The notes under the pieces were generated by a model. It was not told where the DNA came from. It worked only from the letters and a program-made list of their open reading frames with translations, and did no database searches. From NCBI GenBank assembly GCA_035518815.1, contig DATIXG010000082.1, positions 65,594 through 129,593 on the forward strand: a stretch of DNA of 64,000 nucleotides. The letters are read 5' to 3'. Position 1 is the first letter of the stretch. Each line of letters begins with the position of its first letter. The position numbers and the translations under genes are program-made. Below are positions 51,297 through 59,393 of this stretch, piece after piece. Origin of the DNA: AG25 sp035518815. GTDB lineage: Bacteria > Gemmatimonadota > Gemmatimonadetes > Gemmatimonadales > GWC2-71-9.

Positions 51297-52396
51297 TCCA
51301 GCATGGCGCTGAGCCGCGGGCCGACCAGGGAGATCGTGGAGCCTTGGTCCTTCAGATAGCCGAAGGGCACCTGTGCCTGAAACACGAGCGCGGCGGGTCC
51401 GCTCACGCGATACCGCAGGTCGAGCCCTGGTCGGACAATCAACCCGAGAGGGGTGAGCGATGAGTCTTGCTCGGTCAGTTCGTGGCGCAGCTCGACCGAC
51501 GGCGCCAGCGTGGCGCGGACGGAAAGCGGGTGCTCAACCCGCGCCCCCAACGCGAGCACGTTGCCGCGCGGGACCTCCACAACTGACGTCGCGGTTGTGT
51601 TGAACTTGCGAGCGCGCATCCGGTACATGTCGAACCCGTAGAGGGACAGGCTGCTCCGTCCCATCGGCATGGACAGGTGCGAGTAGAACAGCACTCGGTC
51701 CCCGGAGACGCTCGGCGCACCCCCCGTCACCTCGTCGTGCTGACTCAGCGTGTACAGGAGCGCGACCCGCAGATAGTGCCCGCCACCGAGCGGCCCTTCG
51801 GCGCCAAGCCGGGCGCGGGCTTCGTTGCCTGGCTTCAGCTCGCCGCCGCCGGCCACTGGCTCGTAGCTCCCGCAATACCGCAGGCTCGCCCCACCGCCGA
51901 CCGCCCACGAGCCCCACCGAGTCGCCGTTGCAACGCCACCCGTGACGCCGCCACCCGATCCGAAACTCGGCGTCGTGAAATCGAAGAGGTCGGTCGCGAG
52001 GATGGTGAAGAGCGGCAAGGTCGTGTCCGGCAGCGCCTTGGTCCCCGTCGGCAGCGTGCCGACGAAGGTCAGGAGCAGGCGTCCCGCTACCGCCGCGAAC
52101 GTGGCTCGGACGTCAATGTCCGTCGGGCCGGATACGTTGCTCTCGGCGCCGTCCGAGGCGCGCACCGTGGCAGTCGCATACGCCCCCGCAACATCCAGAC
52201 GGAGGCGGGATCCAAAGTCGTGCGACGCCGTCACGGGAATAGTCAGCTCGCTGACCCGATCGAACGCCAGCCCTGACCCGAACGAATAGGCTTCGAAAAT
52301 CGGGCCAGTGCGCGCCGTGGTCCCAGGGGCGTCGGCTGGGACCTGCGCCGCGAGCGGCGCCGCCGCGAGCAGGGCAAGAACCACTGCCTGCTTCAC
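51284..52396 (-). CDS. outer-membrane beta-barrel protein
   Basis: 370 residues with signal peptide (VVLALLAAAPLAAQ). The mature part is a run of alternating amphipathic strands (for example RLRLDVAGAYATATVRA, TPSFGSGGGVTGGVATAT, HYLRVALLYTLSQHDE, GNVLALGARVEHPLS), typical of barrels. It ends SAMLEWTR, without the usual terminal Phe. No named family is seen. Its ATG overlaps the TPR/CsgG-like gene stop (ATGA), so the three surface genes are co-translated. Possibly a pore for one of the other two products. Confidence 0.7.
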   Translation of the reverse strand: MKQAVVLALLAAAPLAAQVPADAPGTTARTGPIFEAYSFGSGLAFDRVSELTIPVTASHDFGSRLRLDVAGAYATATVRASDGAESNVSGPTDIDVRATFAAVAGRLLLTFVGTLPTGTKALPDTTLPLFTILATDLFDFTTPSFGSGGGVTGGVATATRWGSWAVGGGASLRYCGSYEPVAGGGELKPGNEARARLGAEGPLGGGHYLRVALLYTLSQHDEVTGGAPSVSGDRVLFYSHLSMPMGRSSLSLYGFDMYRMRARKFNTTATSVVEVPRGNVLALGARVEHPLSVRATLAPSVELRHELTEQDSSLTPLGLIVRPGLDLRYRVSGPAALVFQAQVPFGYLKDQGSTISLVGPRLSAMLEWTR

Positions 52397-53769
52397 CGCG
52401 GGCGCCTGAAGATGATGTGGATGATGCCGGACTCGGATACGACCGTCGGGCCCTGGCTCTCAGGCGTGACCTGGCGGGTGGTCAGATCGCCCCCGGTCCG
52501 ACTCTCGCCGCCCACGGCGTTGAAGATGTCGCCCGTGCTGGGAGCCACGTCCCGCGATGTCGCGCCCAACACGCCGTGGAGGGGCGGCATGGCGGGGGTG
52601 GCGGCCGCCGCCGCCGCTGCGATTGTGAGCGCACTACCTCCCCCGGCGCTCGCCGAAGCCTGCTCGACCGCGGGGGCCACCTGCGCGGCCTCCTGGGCCT
52701 GTCTCGCGGACTGGAAGGTCGGGTCGGCGCGCAGCGCGGCGCCGAACGCACGCGTGGCTGCCGGGTAGTCCCCGCGATCCATCGCGTCGAGCCCGTCGCT
52801 GTAGGCCAGGAATGCCGCGAGGTTCTTCGGGCCCTCCCGCAGTATGCGCTCGCGCTCGGCCTGCGTCAGCTCGATGCCGAGTTGCCCGCTGAGGTCAATC
52901 ACCAGCCGCTTCTCCAGATCGAGCAGATTCGCGAACGGCCCCGTCACCGGACTCACCGGACGCACCGCCCCGGTCACTATCACCACCGACGCGGACAGCT
53001 GCACCACTCCGTGTGGCGGGATCGACGCCACGCCCTGCACCATTCTCTCTGCGCGCAGCAGGCGCCCCACGCGCGCCGCCGTCGCGGGATCGACCGACGA
53101 GCCCTCCGCCAGCTTCAGTTCGTCGACCAACGCACCGACTTGCACCCGCTCGAGCAGCCGGAGACTGCGAATGGCGGCGAGATCGGTGGTGATCAGCTCT
53201 GCGAGCCCGCGTGACAAGGGCTGCACGCTCGAGTCACCCGACACGACGAGCGGCAACACGGCCAACGTGCTCGGCTCTGGTGCCTGCTGGGCCAGCTCGG
53301 CTTCGTGAGCGAGCGCCGTTTGCGCGGTGTGCTCTGCGCCGGTGCGCAACGCGAGCTGCGCCTTGGCGAGCACCGCGGCGACCCCGCGCGCGTCGGGATG
53401 GGCTCCTGCGAACTCGTTGTAGGTCGTGACAGCCGCGTCGAAGCGCCCCGCTCGCTCCTGACAGGCCCCGATGACGAGTGGGCCGAGCGCGTCGTCGGGA
53501 GCCAGCGCGTTCGCCGCTTGGGCAACGACAATCGCTGTGTCGCAGCGATCGCCCGCAGCAAGGGCAGCGGCAAGGCGGAAGCGCGCCCCTAGGTCTTCAG
53601 GGTGCTCCCGCGTCGTGACGAGCAGGCTCGGAATCTCGGCCGGCGTGACGTCGGCTGGCCGCGGAGCGCGCGCACACGCGCCGCCCGCCACCAACAGCAG
53701 GCAAATGAAGTGACGCAAGCTATCGATCCACTTGAAGTTGAGAGGCCGCCGCGCGACCACTCCCTCCAA
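52393..53769 (-). CDS. TPR and CsgG-like lipoprotein
   Basis: 458 residues. A hydrophobic segment with a lipobox-like AGGAC lies at about residues 24-32, so the true start may be later than the first ATG. TPR-like repeats cover about 45-150. Residues about 165-290 look like the CsgG/FlgO-type domain (LAVLPLVVSGDSSVQPLSRG, then ELITTDLAAIRSLRLLERVQ). A further TPR-like unit and an Ala-rich tail follow, ending in a beta strand IIHIIFRRPR. CsgG-like domains form outer-membrane pores or periplasmic rings. It heads the surface operon. Confidence 0.65.
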   Translation of the reverse strand: MEGVVARRPLNFKWIDSLRHFICLLLVAGGACARAPRPADVTPAEIPSLLVTTREHPEDLGARFRLAAALAAGDRCDTAIVVAQAANALAPDDALGPLVIGACQERAGRFDAAVTTYNEFAGAHPDARGVAAVLAKAQLALRTGAEHTAQTALAHEAELAQQAPEPSTLAVLPLVVSGDSSVQPLSRGLAELITTDLAAIRSLRLLERVQVGALVDELKLAEGSSVDPATAARVGRLLRAERMVQGVASIPPHGVVQLSASVVIVTGAVRPVSPVTGPFANLLDLEKRLVIDLSGQLGIELTQAERERILREGPKNLAAFLAYSDGLDAMDRGDYPAATRAFGAALRADPTFQSARQAQEAAQVAPAVEQASASAGGGSALTIAAAAAAATPAMPPLHGVLGATSRDVAPSTGDIFNAVGGESRTGGDLTTRQVTPESQGPTVVSESGIIHIIFRRPR

Positions 53770-53866
53770 GCTACGCCCCGCTCATAGGACCCAGGTCACA
53801 GCGGGGCGTGCCTTGAGCTCGATTGCGGAACCTGCTGATTATACAGGGCTTAGGATGCTCTACCGG

Positions 53867-54190
53867 TCAGCGGTGGGTCTTCTTTTTCGCAGCCTTCTTG
53901 GGTTTCGACTTAGGCTTGGGGGCCCGGCCCACTTTACGCCGGCCCTTGAGCCCGGATTGCACGTCGGCCAGCACCCGGTCGCCCTCATCAGGCCCGATCA
54001 GGCCGCGGCGTACCGCGTACCGCACCAACTCCTCGGCATCCTCATAGGCGAACTCACCCTCGCCTGCAGCCGCTCGGATGGCTTTGACCAGGGCGTCCGC
54101 TACCGGGCTGCGCAGTACGCTCGCAATGCCCGGCAACGCCTCGAGCAGCGAAGAGATCTGCGACCCGCCGAGTTCGGCTGGCATCGACAA
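53867..54190 (-). CDS. small protein with Lys-rich tail
   Basis: 107 residues, no signal. The N-terminal 75 residues are helical (GSQISSLLEALPGIASVLRS and EDAEELVRYAVRRGLIG). The tail is strongly basic (PKPKSKPKKAAKKKTHR), like nucleic-acid-binding tails. No family is recognised. It follows about 100 bases after the TPR gene start region and is separate from infA. Could be a DNA- or RNA-associated protein; this is inference from composition only. Confidence 0.5.
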   Translation of the reverse strand: MSMPAELGGSQISSLLEALPGIASVLRSPVADALVKAIRAAAGEGEFAYEDAEELVRYAVRRGLIGPDEGDRVLADVQSGLKGRRKVGRAPKPKSKPKKAAKKKTHR

Positions 54191-54392
54191 GCTGCTCCGG
54201 CGTTTAGGGTCGCGCCAACCTACACCCCGCCCTAGACAGCGTCAAGAATTTGACCGGGTCAGGGGTAGCACCCAGCCAACCTCCTATCCCATAGAGAGAT
54301 AGGCGTCCTGCCGGGAAGGTACACGGGAGCACCCAAGGCTTTGCTGCCCTGCCAGGTGTGGCTAGATTGGTGGTCGGAGGTGCACGGAAGAC

Positions 54393-54674
54393 GTGGGGCG
54401 ACGGGGCATTAAAGAGTATCGGGCGCCTGAGGCGCTGGCGTTGATCGCGGCGGACCGAGAGCACTCCCCCTTGGTCTGTCCTTCCTGTGGGACGCGCTCC
54501 ATCCAGCGTGTGCCGCGGCGGCGCGGCGAGAGAGCCGGCGTGATTCTCCAGTCGGAGCGCATCACGCTCACGTGCCAGACCTGCGGTCGCCACGCGGCAT
54601 ACATCGAGCGCGGGCCAGAGCCTCCGCGTGACAGCACGATGGATCCGCACCCCGAGGTGTCCCGGGTCCGTTAG
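54393..54674 (+). CDS. small zinc-ribbon protein
   Basis: 93 residues, GTG start, with GGAGG about 14 bases upstream. Four Cys in two CxxC pairs (C29/C32 in LVCPSCGTRS and C61/C64 in LTCQTCGRH) make a zinc ribbon. Arg-rich parts between the pairs would suit nucleic-acid contact. Its neighbour is infA. Unknown function. Confidence 0.6.
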   Translation: MGRRGIKEYRAPEALALIAADREHSPLVCPSCGTRSIQRVPRRRGERAGVILQSERITLTCQTCGRHAAYIERGPEPPRDSTMDPHPEVSRVR

Positions 54675-54726
54675 CCGACCGCCCCAGCATTTCATTTGTC
54701 ACTCAGGGAAGGAGCACGCGCGGCAC

Positions 54727-54942
54727 GTGGCAGGCGACGCCATACAAATGATGGGGACGATCAGCGAGGTCCTCCCCAACACCACCTTCCGCGTCAAGCT
54801 CGAGAACGGTCACGAAGTACTCGCCTACGTGAGTGGCAAGATGCGCAAGAACTACATCCGCATACTGCAAGGCGATCGGGTTGCGGTCGATCTGTCGCCC
54901 TACGATCTCACGCGCGGCCGCATCACCTACCGCTACAAGTAA
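54727..54942 (+). CDS. infA: translation initiation factor IF-1
   Basis: 71 residues from the GTG at 54727; the upstream frame is not conserved. An S1-like OB fold that binds the ribosomal A site during initiation. It matches IF-1 along its length: GTISEVLPNTTFRVKLENGH, EVLAYVSGKMRKNYIRI, GDRVAVDLSPYDLTRGRITY. AAGGAG lies 14 bases before the start. It is not beside other translation genes, so it may be a stand-alone copy, as in many bacteria. Confidence 0.95.
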   Translation: MAGDAIQMMGTISEVLPNTTFRVKLENGHEVLAYVSGKMRKNYIRILQGDRVAVDLSPYDLTRGRITYRYK

Positions 54943-55064
54943 CGCCCTGTTACGTGCACGAGCGACTGCACGGACGATCGGATGCACTCCGGAACTCTGG
55001 TCCTGCTTGCTGGTACTTGAAGCTCAGGATATTCTACCCGTGTTGCAGCATTCCCACGCGAACG

Positions 55065-55757
55065 GTGGTCTGGAAGGGAGGCACCATTTCAACACCACGG
55101 ACGCGCGCGAGTGCCGCGGCGGTGGGTTGCGTCATTGCCGTCGGCCTGTTGGCGCCGGACTCAGGCGCCGCCCAGGCCGTGGACATTGGACTAGCCGCAG
55201 GCGTGTACTTCCCGATCGGCGCTCTCGTCCAGACAGGGTCGGAATCCCACCCGGCGACCTTCTTCCAGCAACGGCTCCAGATCACCCCCATGCTCTCGGG
55301 CAATGCCGTGGTTTGGACCTCGGATCGGTTTGGCATCCAGGGCGCCGTGACGTATTGCCCGAGCACACTAGCGGTGCAGGACAGCTCCGGCATCAGCGAC
55401 CATCATAGCTCGGTCGTACTCGCCAGCATTCGCGCTCTCTATGCCTTCTCGCCGATGCCCTTCAAGCCCCCTCCGGGCAAGCGGGAGGCCCCCTGGTCCT
55501 TCTATGTGGGGCTCGGGGCCGGCGTTGTGAGTCGCAGCGGGAACGTCTGGACCTACACGAGCGGCCTGGTTGCACCGGCGGCGGTGTTCGATGTCGGCGT
55601 CCGGACCCCCCTTGGGGGTCGCAGCGTGTTGCGGATCAACATCGAGAACTACCTGTCGGTCGCCCAGTTCGACAAAGGACTGCCCACCGAGACCGAGGCG
55701 CGGCTGCATGGAGACTTGGCCTTCAACGCGACATTCGCCTACCGCCTCAAGCGATGA
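55065..55757 (+). CDS. small outer-membrane barrel-like secreted protein
   Basis: About 230 residues. The start is unclear: a GTG at 55065 is used here, while an ATT at 55086 follows a good AAGGGAGG. Signal peptide ASAAAVGCVIAVGLLA then AAQAV. The rest alternates beta strands (VDIGLAAGVYFPIGALVQTG, SFYVGLGAGVVSRSG, VFDVGVRTPLGGRSVLRINI) and ends FNATFAYRLKR, as in 8-stranded barrels. Its stop overlaps the next gene (ATGA). Function unknown. Confidence 0.6.
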   Translation: MVWKGGTISTPRTRASAAAVGCVIAVGLLAPDSGAAQAVDIGLAAGVYFPIGALVQTGSESHPATFFQQRLQITPMLSGNAVVWTSDRFGIQGAVTYCPSTLAVQDSSGISDHHSSVVLASIRALYAFSPMPFKPPPGKREAPWSFYVGLGAGVVSRSGNVWTYTSGLVAPAAVFDVGVRTPLGGRSVLRINIENYLSVAQFDKGLPTETEARLHGDLAFNATFAYRLKR

Positions 55758-56206
55758 TGTCTACGCCCCGCGACCTTCCGCGCGTCACGCTGACTGCGGC
55801 GCTCATGTTCACCACGTGCTTCCAGAGCAAGAAGTCATACGAGAACTGGAGCAGCTCAGTCCCCCCCGGGCGATTCAGGACCGTGGCGACCATCGCCGGA
55901 GGCGATGGTCGTAACGATCTCCGCATGTCGGTCCAGGTGCGTAATTCCCTGCACAAGGCAGGGGTAAACGCCCTGAAGGTTTCCGGTCGCTGGGAAACCA
56001 TCCCTCAGGCGATCAGCCAGGTCTGCTCCCCCAGCGCGCCGCAACCAGTCGACGGCATCGTGGTGGTGAAGTACGACTACTTGATCCTGTATGACTGCAA
56101 GACCAGCAAGGCGGCGTTCGAAATGCAGGGGGGAGCGGACGTGGGCCTCACCCAGATGACCGACCACCTGATCAAGTACATCAAGCGACCGGCACCCAAC
56201 CCGTAG
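55754..56206 (+). CDS. secreted protein, paralogue of the 63259 product
   Basis: 150 residues. The N-terminus is hydrophobic with LMFTTC, a poor lipobox. The mature core aligns with the 63259-63744 product: VATIAGGDGRNDLRMSVQVR / IATIAGGASRNEIRMSATVR, then GRWETIPQAIS / GRWDTPAQAVK, VDGIVVVKYDYLILYDCK / VDGVLFVAYNRLELMDCT, and a shared end with TQMTDHLIKYI-type pattern. Two Cys per protein, at matching places, suggest a disulphide. The family is not one I recognise. Coupled to the barrel gene before it. Confidence 0.65.
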   Translation: MMSTPRDLPRVTLTAALMFTTCFQSKKSYENWSSSVPPGRFRTVATIAGGDGRNDLRMSVQVRNSLHKAGVNALKVSGRWETIPQAISQVCSPSAPQPVDGIVVVKYDYLILYDCKTSKAAFEMQGGADVGLTQMTDHLIKYIKRPAPNP

Positions 56207-56254
56207 TTTCCCGTCCGCGACAAGTCGGCTGCCAGCGACATTCCTGAATACACG

Positions 56255-56283
56255 AGAGGCCGGGAGCAACGCTCCCGGCCTCT
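56255..56283. terminator. bidirectional intrinsic terminator
   Basis: 13-base perfect arms AGAGGCCGGGAGC (56255-56267) and GCTCCCGGCCTCT (56271-56283) around an AAC loop, then TCAGGTT. It separates the convergent 55754 and 56322 genes. Confidence 0.85.
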
Positions 56284-56321
56284 TCAGGTTGCGTACAACC
56301 CTGAGTACGCGAGCCGAATTC

Positions 56322-56780
56322 TTACGGCGAGACCGGCCCGATCGCGCCGGACGACAGACCGGCCGGGTCGCTGTCGCTATAGACCCTAACCGTGGCACCG
56401 TAGTTACGCAGCGTGCGGTACAGCACCGTATCCGTGACACCGGCGACGGAGCCGCTGGCCGCGCACGGAGCTGCCGCGCAAATCGTTCCCTTCGTGACCG
56501 TCCCCTGCAGAATCCGGATCAGGTTGACCGTGCCGTGACCGGCGGCCGTGACGGCATACGTGAACGTGAACGTCGTTCCGGAGCCGTTGATCGTGAAGGA
56601 ATGACGGGCCGCGGTATCCGCGGGGTTCTTGTGTGGGGTCACGTTGTTACCGGCCGCGACCGCCTGAAAAGCAGTGATCACGTCATCCGGGGAATCCGGC
56701 CCCGTACACGCAACCCCGACGACGAGCGCGCCTGCCATCACTGTGCCTACCAGCGCGGCGTGTTTAACGGACGAGCGCAT
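56322..56780 (-). CDS. small lipoprotein, possibly CHRD-like
   Basis: 152 residues from the ATG at 56780, with AAGGAGG 8 bases before it. The open frame extends much further upstream through antisense of other genes and is not used. Lipobox GVAC (C25). The mature region AARHSFTINGSGTTFTFTYA, then TAAGHGTVNLIRILQG, resembles a CHRD beta sandwich, though key His residues are few. Unknown; likely sits in the outer membrane or periplasm. Confidence 0.55.
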   Translation of the reverse strand: MRSSVKHAALVGTVMAGALVVGVACTGPDSPDDVITAFQAVAAGNNVTPHKNPADTAARHSFTINGSGTTFTFTYAVTAAGHGTVNLIRILQGTVTKGTICAAAPCAASGSVAGVTDTVLYRTLRNYGATVRVYSDSDPAGLSSGAIGPVSP

Positions 56781-56925
56781 CCTAGTCCTCCTTGGCGTTT
56801 GTTGAGAGTGTTGCCAACTCCTGGTGCTCCATCCCGGCCCACCTCGGAGGCAATACAGTACCACGTGCTGGGCCGCTTGTCGAGGACCCCGGGGAACTTC
56901 GCGGCCGCTAGTCCTATCGTATGTC

Positions 56926-56949
56926 CATACCACCCGATCGGGTGGTATG
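56926..56949. promoter_or_regulatory. 24-base perfect palindrome between divergent genes
   Basis: CATACCACCCGA at 56926-56937 and its exact reverse complement at 56938-56949 form a perfect 24-base palindrome. A GCCGGGTTTTTG run follows on the plus strand. It lies 120 bases upstream of the 57069 YceI-like gene and 146 bases upstream of the minus-strand lipoprotein start. A dimeric regulator site is likely; a terminator is less so, because no plus-strand gene precedes it. Confidence 0.5.
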
Positions 56950-57068
56950 CCGGGTTTTTGCCCTCTCGCCGGGCTTGCGCGAAGCCAAAAGCCGCGGTTA
57001 TTTCCATGGTCGCCCGTCGTTGCATAACGCACCGTTGCACTCACCACAGTTGCAGGAGCCACCGAAAC

Positions 57069-57839
57069 ATGAGTCGTTATTCGCTGTTGCTGGGATGCCT
57101 TGTCCTGGCCGCGCCGGCGGCCGCCCGGGCCCAAACACGCTGGACCGTTGATTCCAAGAGCAGTTTGGCCTGGTGGCAGATGAGCCCAAACCTGAACCAC
57201 CTCTGGGCCACCACGTGCCCTGGCGATTCCTCGTGGCGCCCCGGCGAAGGCCGGAGCACCGGCTGGTACATCAATCCGAGACTCAAGCTCCCCAAGACGG
57301 GGTACGCCGGCGTCGACGACACGATCCACGTCCCGTTGTATCCGCGCACGACCGTCTACCCGCTCTGCGTCGAAGCTCTCCGCGGCGAGATCGTCGTGCC
57401 TGACACGGTGCACTGGCGCGGTGTACATGGCAGGGTCACGGTACTGGGAGACGCGCTCATCACAGGCGAGATGATGCGCGACGTGTTGATGCATCAGGTC
57501 ATGCAGACGTCTTCGTTCCCGGAAGTCGTGTTCACGATCGACAGCGTTACGAACCCAAGGCAGGACGGCGACACGCTGCGCGCGACCGCGGTCGGCTCCC
57601 TGACTGTGCGCGGCATCGTGACGCCGACGACCGCCCAGGTGAGGGCGTTCCATGATGCGGGTGGCATGCGCGTCCTGGCGAAGTTCCGGATGCCCGCGAC
57701 GTCGCTTCTCGAGCTCACGCCGCGTATCCATAATTTGGGCCTTGGCGTCAGTACCAACATCTGGCACGACCTCTTCATGGGAACCGACCTCGTGCTGCGC
57801 CCCGAAGGGTCGAAACCAGCTACACAAGGGAGTGACTGA
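57069..57839 (+). CDS. YceI-like secreted protein, copy 1
   Basis: 256 residues. Signal peptide LLLGCLVLAAPAAARAQ. The mature start RWTVDSKSSLAWWQ and the segments MRDVLMHQVMQTSSFPEVVF and LRATAVGSLTVRGIV match the YceI lipocalin-like fold that binds polyisoprenoid lipids. It has a conserved insertion (HLWATTCPGDSSWRPGEG) not usual in YceI, with Cys C50 and C100 kept in all three copies here. It is close to copies 2 and 3. Periplasmic lipid or quinone carriage is an inference. AGGAG lies before the ATG. Confidence 0.75.
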   Translation: MSRYSLLLGCLVLAAPAAARAQTRWTVDSKSSLAWWQMSPNLNHLWATTCPGDSSWRPGEGRSTGWYINPRLKLPKTGYAGVDDTIHVPLYPRTTVYPLCVEALRGEIVVPDTVHWRGVHGRVTVLGDALITGEMMRDVLMHQVMQTSSFPEVVFTIDSVTNPRQDGDTLRATAVGSLTVRGIVTPTTAQVRAFHDAGGMRVLAKFRMPATSLLELTPRIHNLGLGVSTNIWHDLFMGTDLVLRPEGSKPATQGSD

Positions 57840-57842
57840 TCC

Positions 57843-58607
57843 ATGAGGCGTCACGCCACGATAGTGCTGGGGAGCCTGCTTCTGGCTGCCCCGGCCGCTG
57901 CGCCAGCGCAAACCCGCTGGACTGTCGATACGAAGAGCAGCCTCGCTTGGTGGCAGGTGAGCCCGCACCTCAATCACTTGTGGGCCACCACGTGTCCTGG
58001 CGATTCGTCCTGGCGCCCAGGCGAGGGTCGCAGCAGTGGCTGGTACATCAACCCGAAGCTCAAGCCGCCGAAGACCGGATATGCCAACGTCGACGACACC
58101 GTCCACGTGCCGATGTACCCGCGCACGACCGTCTACCCGCTGTGCGTCGAGGCAGTGAAGGGAGAAGTGACGACGCCCGACACCGTCCATTGGCGCGGTG
58201 TACATGGCAAGGTCACGGTCGTGGGAGACGCGCTGATCACGGGCGAGATGATGCGTGACGTGCTGGCGCACCAGGTCATGCAAACATCCCAATATCCCGA
58301 CATTGTCTATACCGTCGACAGTCTCACAAACGTCGGGCACAAGGGCGATACCCTCACCGCCACGGCGGTCGGAAGCCTCAGCTTCCGTATGATCCCTTAC
58401 CCGATGACGGCGGTGGTTAAGGCGTTTCACGACGCCGGCGGTATGCGCGTCCTCGCGAAGATGCGCATGCCCGCTCACAACCTGCTCGACATGACCCCGA
58501 AGCTCCATTACCTCGGACTCGGCGTGAACACGAACATCTGGCATGATTTCTTCATGGGCGTCGACGTCGTATTTCGTCCCATGCAGTCGGGCGCCAGCGG
58601 GAAATAG
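57843..58607 (+). CDS. YceI-like secreted protein, copy 2
   Basis: 254 residues, 3 bases after copy 1. Signal peptide (SLLLAAPAAAPAQ). It is nearly parallel to copy 1 along the length: RWTVDTKSSLAWWQ, HLWATTCPGDSSWRPGEG, MRDVLAHQVMQTSQYPDIVY, LTATAVGSLSF. C51 and C101 are the conserved pair. It ends HDFFMGVDVVFRPM. The tandem pair is probably a recent duplication. A terminator follows at 58646. Confidence 0.75.
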   Translation: MRRHATIVLGSLLLAAPAAAPAQTRWTVDTKSSLAWWQVSPHLNHLWATTCPGDSSWRPGEGRSSGWYINPKLKPPKTGYANVDDTVHVPMYPRTTVYPLCVEAVKGEVTTPDTVHWRGVHGKVTVVGDALITGEMMRDVLAHQVMQTSQYPDIVYTVDSLTNVGHKGDTLTATAVGSLSFRMIPYPMTAVVKAFHDAGGMRVLAKMRMPAHNLLDMTPKLHYLGLGVNTNIWHDFFMGVDVVFRPMQSGASGK

Positions 58608-58645
58608 AGGCGGATCCCTAGCAGCATTGGCATCAGCCTCCGGCA

Positions 58646-58680
58646 CGGGCGTCGCGATCTGCGGCGCCCGTTTCGTCTTT
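58646..58680 (+). terminator. intrinsic terminator after YceI-like copy 2
   Basis: CGGGCGTCGC (58646-58655) pairs with GCGGCGCCCG (58661-58670) with one G-U and a 5-base GATCT loop, followed by TTTCGTCTTT. A TTGACA sits at 58698 before the next gene, but no clear -10 box follows. Confidence 0.8.
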
Positions 58681-58733
58681 CTCACCCTCCGCATCGGTTG
58701 ACACGTCCCGGCGAGCACGGCGAACGTTAGGGC

Positions 58734-59393
58734 GTGATCTCCGCACTGCTGGGAGCGCTGTTGCTGAACCCGCCCTGGAGCCCCCGCGTCCTTTCCCGTT
58801 TCGATGTCGCGAAGGCCGAGTGGCTCATCCGTAATCGCCTCCCCTGTCTCGGCTGCCACGAGCTCGGCGGTGAGGGGGGCCGCATTGGCCCTAGCCTCTC
58901 CCAGCTCAAAGGACGGCCGTTCCCCGAGCGCGTGTACGAGCAGATCCGCGATCCCAAGGGCGGGGTCATGCCCCGCGTGCCCATGAGCGAAACCACGCTT
59001 GATCTGATCGCCAGCTATCTGGTTCAACGAGACCCAAGCCCGGCCCCGGCCAGCGTGCCACCCCCGGCCGTCGAATCGAGCCGGGACGTGACCGAGGATC
59101 TGTACGCTCGGCATTGCTCCCCCTGTCACGGCGTGAAGGGGGCGGGGGACGGCTACAACGCGCCTTTCCTACCCGTACGGCCGACTGCTCACGCCGACAA
59201 GGCCTACATGTCCCGCCGGTCGGACGACGCGCTGTTCGACGCGATCTACGCGGGCGGCTACGTTATGAACCGCAGCAATCGCATGCCACCGTTCGGACAG
59301 ACGCTAGCCCGTGAGCAGATCTGGTCTCTCGTGCACTATCTCCGGGTGTTGTGCGGCTGTGAGGGACCCGCGTGGTCGCTGGATAACCATTGA
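58734..59393 (+). CDS. dihaem cytochrome c
   Basis: 219 residues, GTG start without a clear Shine-Dalgarno. Two CxxCH sites: CLGCH and CSPCH, each followed by later Met candidates (VMPRVPMSET, MNRSNRMPPFG) as axial ligands. The first 20 residues are a weak hydrophobic export segment (ISALLGALLLNPPW). Two mono-haem domains joined by a Pro-rich linker (SPAPASVPPPAVESS). Periplasmic electron transfer. Its stop overlaps the octahaem gene start (TTGA), so the two are a unit. Confidence 0.85.
   Translation: MISALLGALLLNPPWSPRVLSRFDVAKAEWLIRNRLPCLGCHELGGEGGRIGPSLSQLKGRPFPERVYEQIRDPKGGVMPRVPMSETTLDLIASYLVQRDPSPAPASVPPPAVESSRDVTEDLYARHCSPCHGVKGAGDGYNAPFLPVRPTAHADKAYMSRRSDDALFDAIYAGGYVMNRSNRMPPFGQTLAREQIWSLVHYLRVLCGCEGPAWSLDNH

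Noticed and set aside
56926..56960. Intrinsic terminator from the 24-base palindrome and the T run after it
   Set aside because: No plus-strand gene ends before it; as an operator it makes more sense.
56322..59129. 935-codon minus-strand open frame covering several genes
   Set aside because: Only its last 152 codons, after a start with AAGGAGG, form a believable lipoprotein; the rest is antisense to the YceI-like genes and repeats only because those are paralogues.
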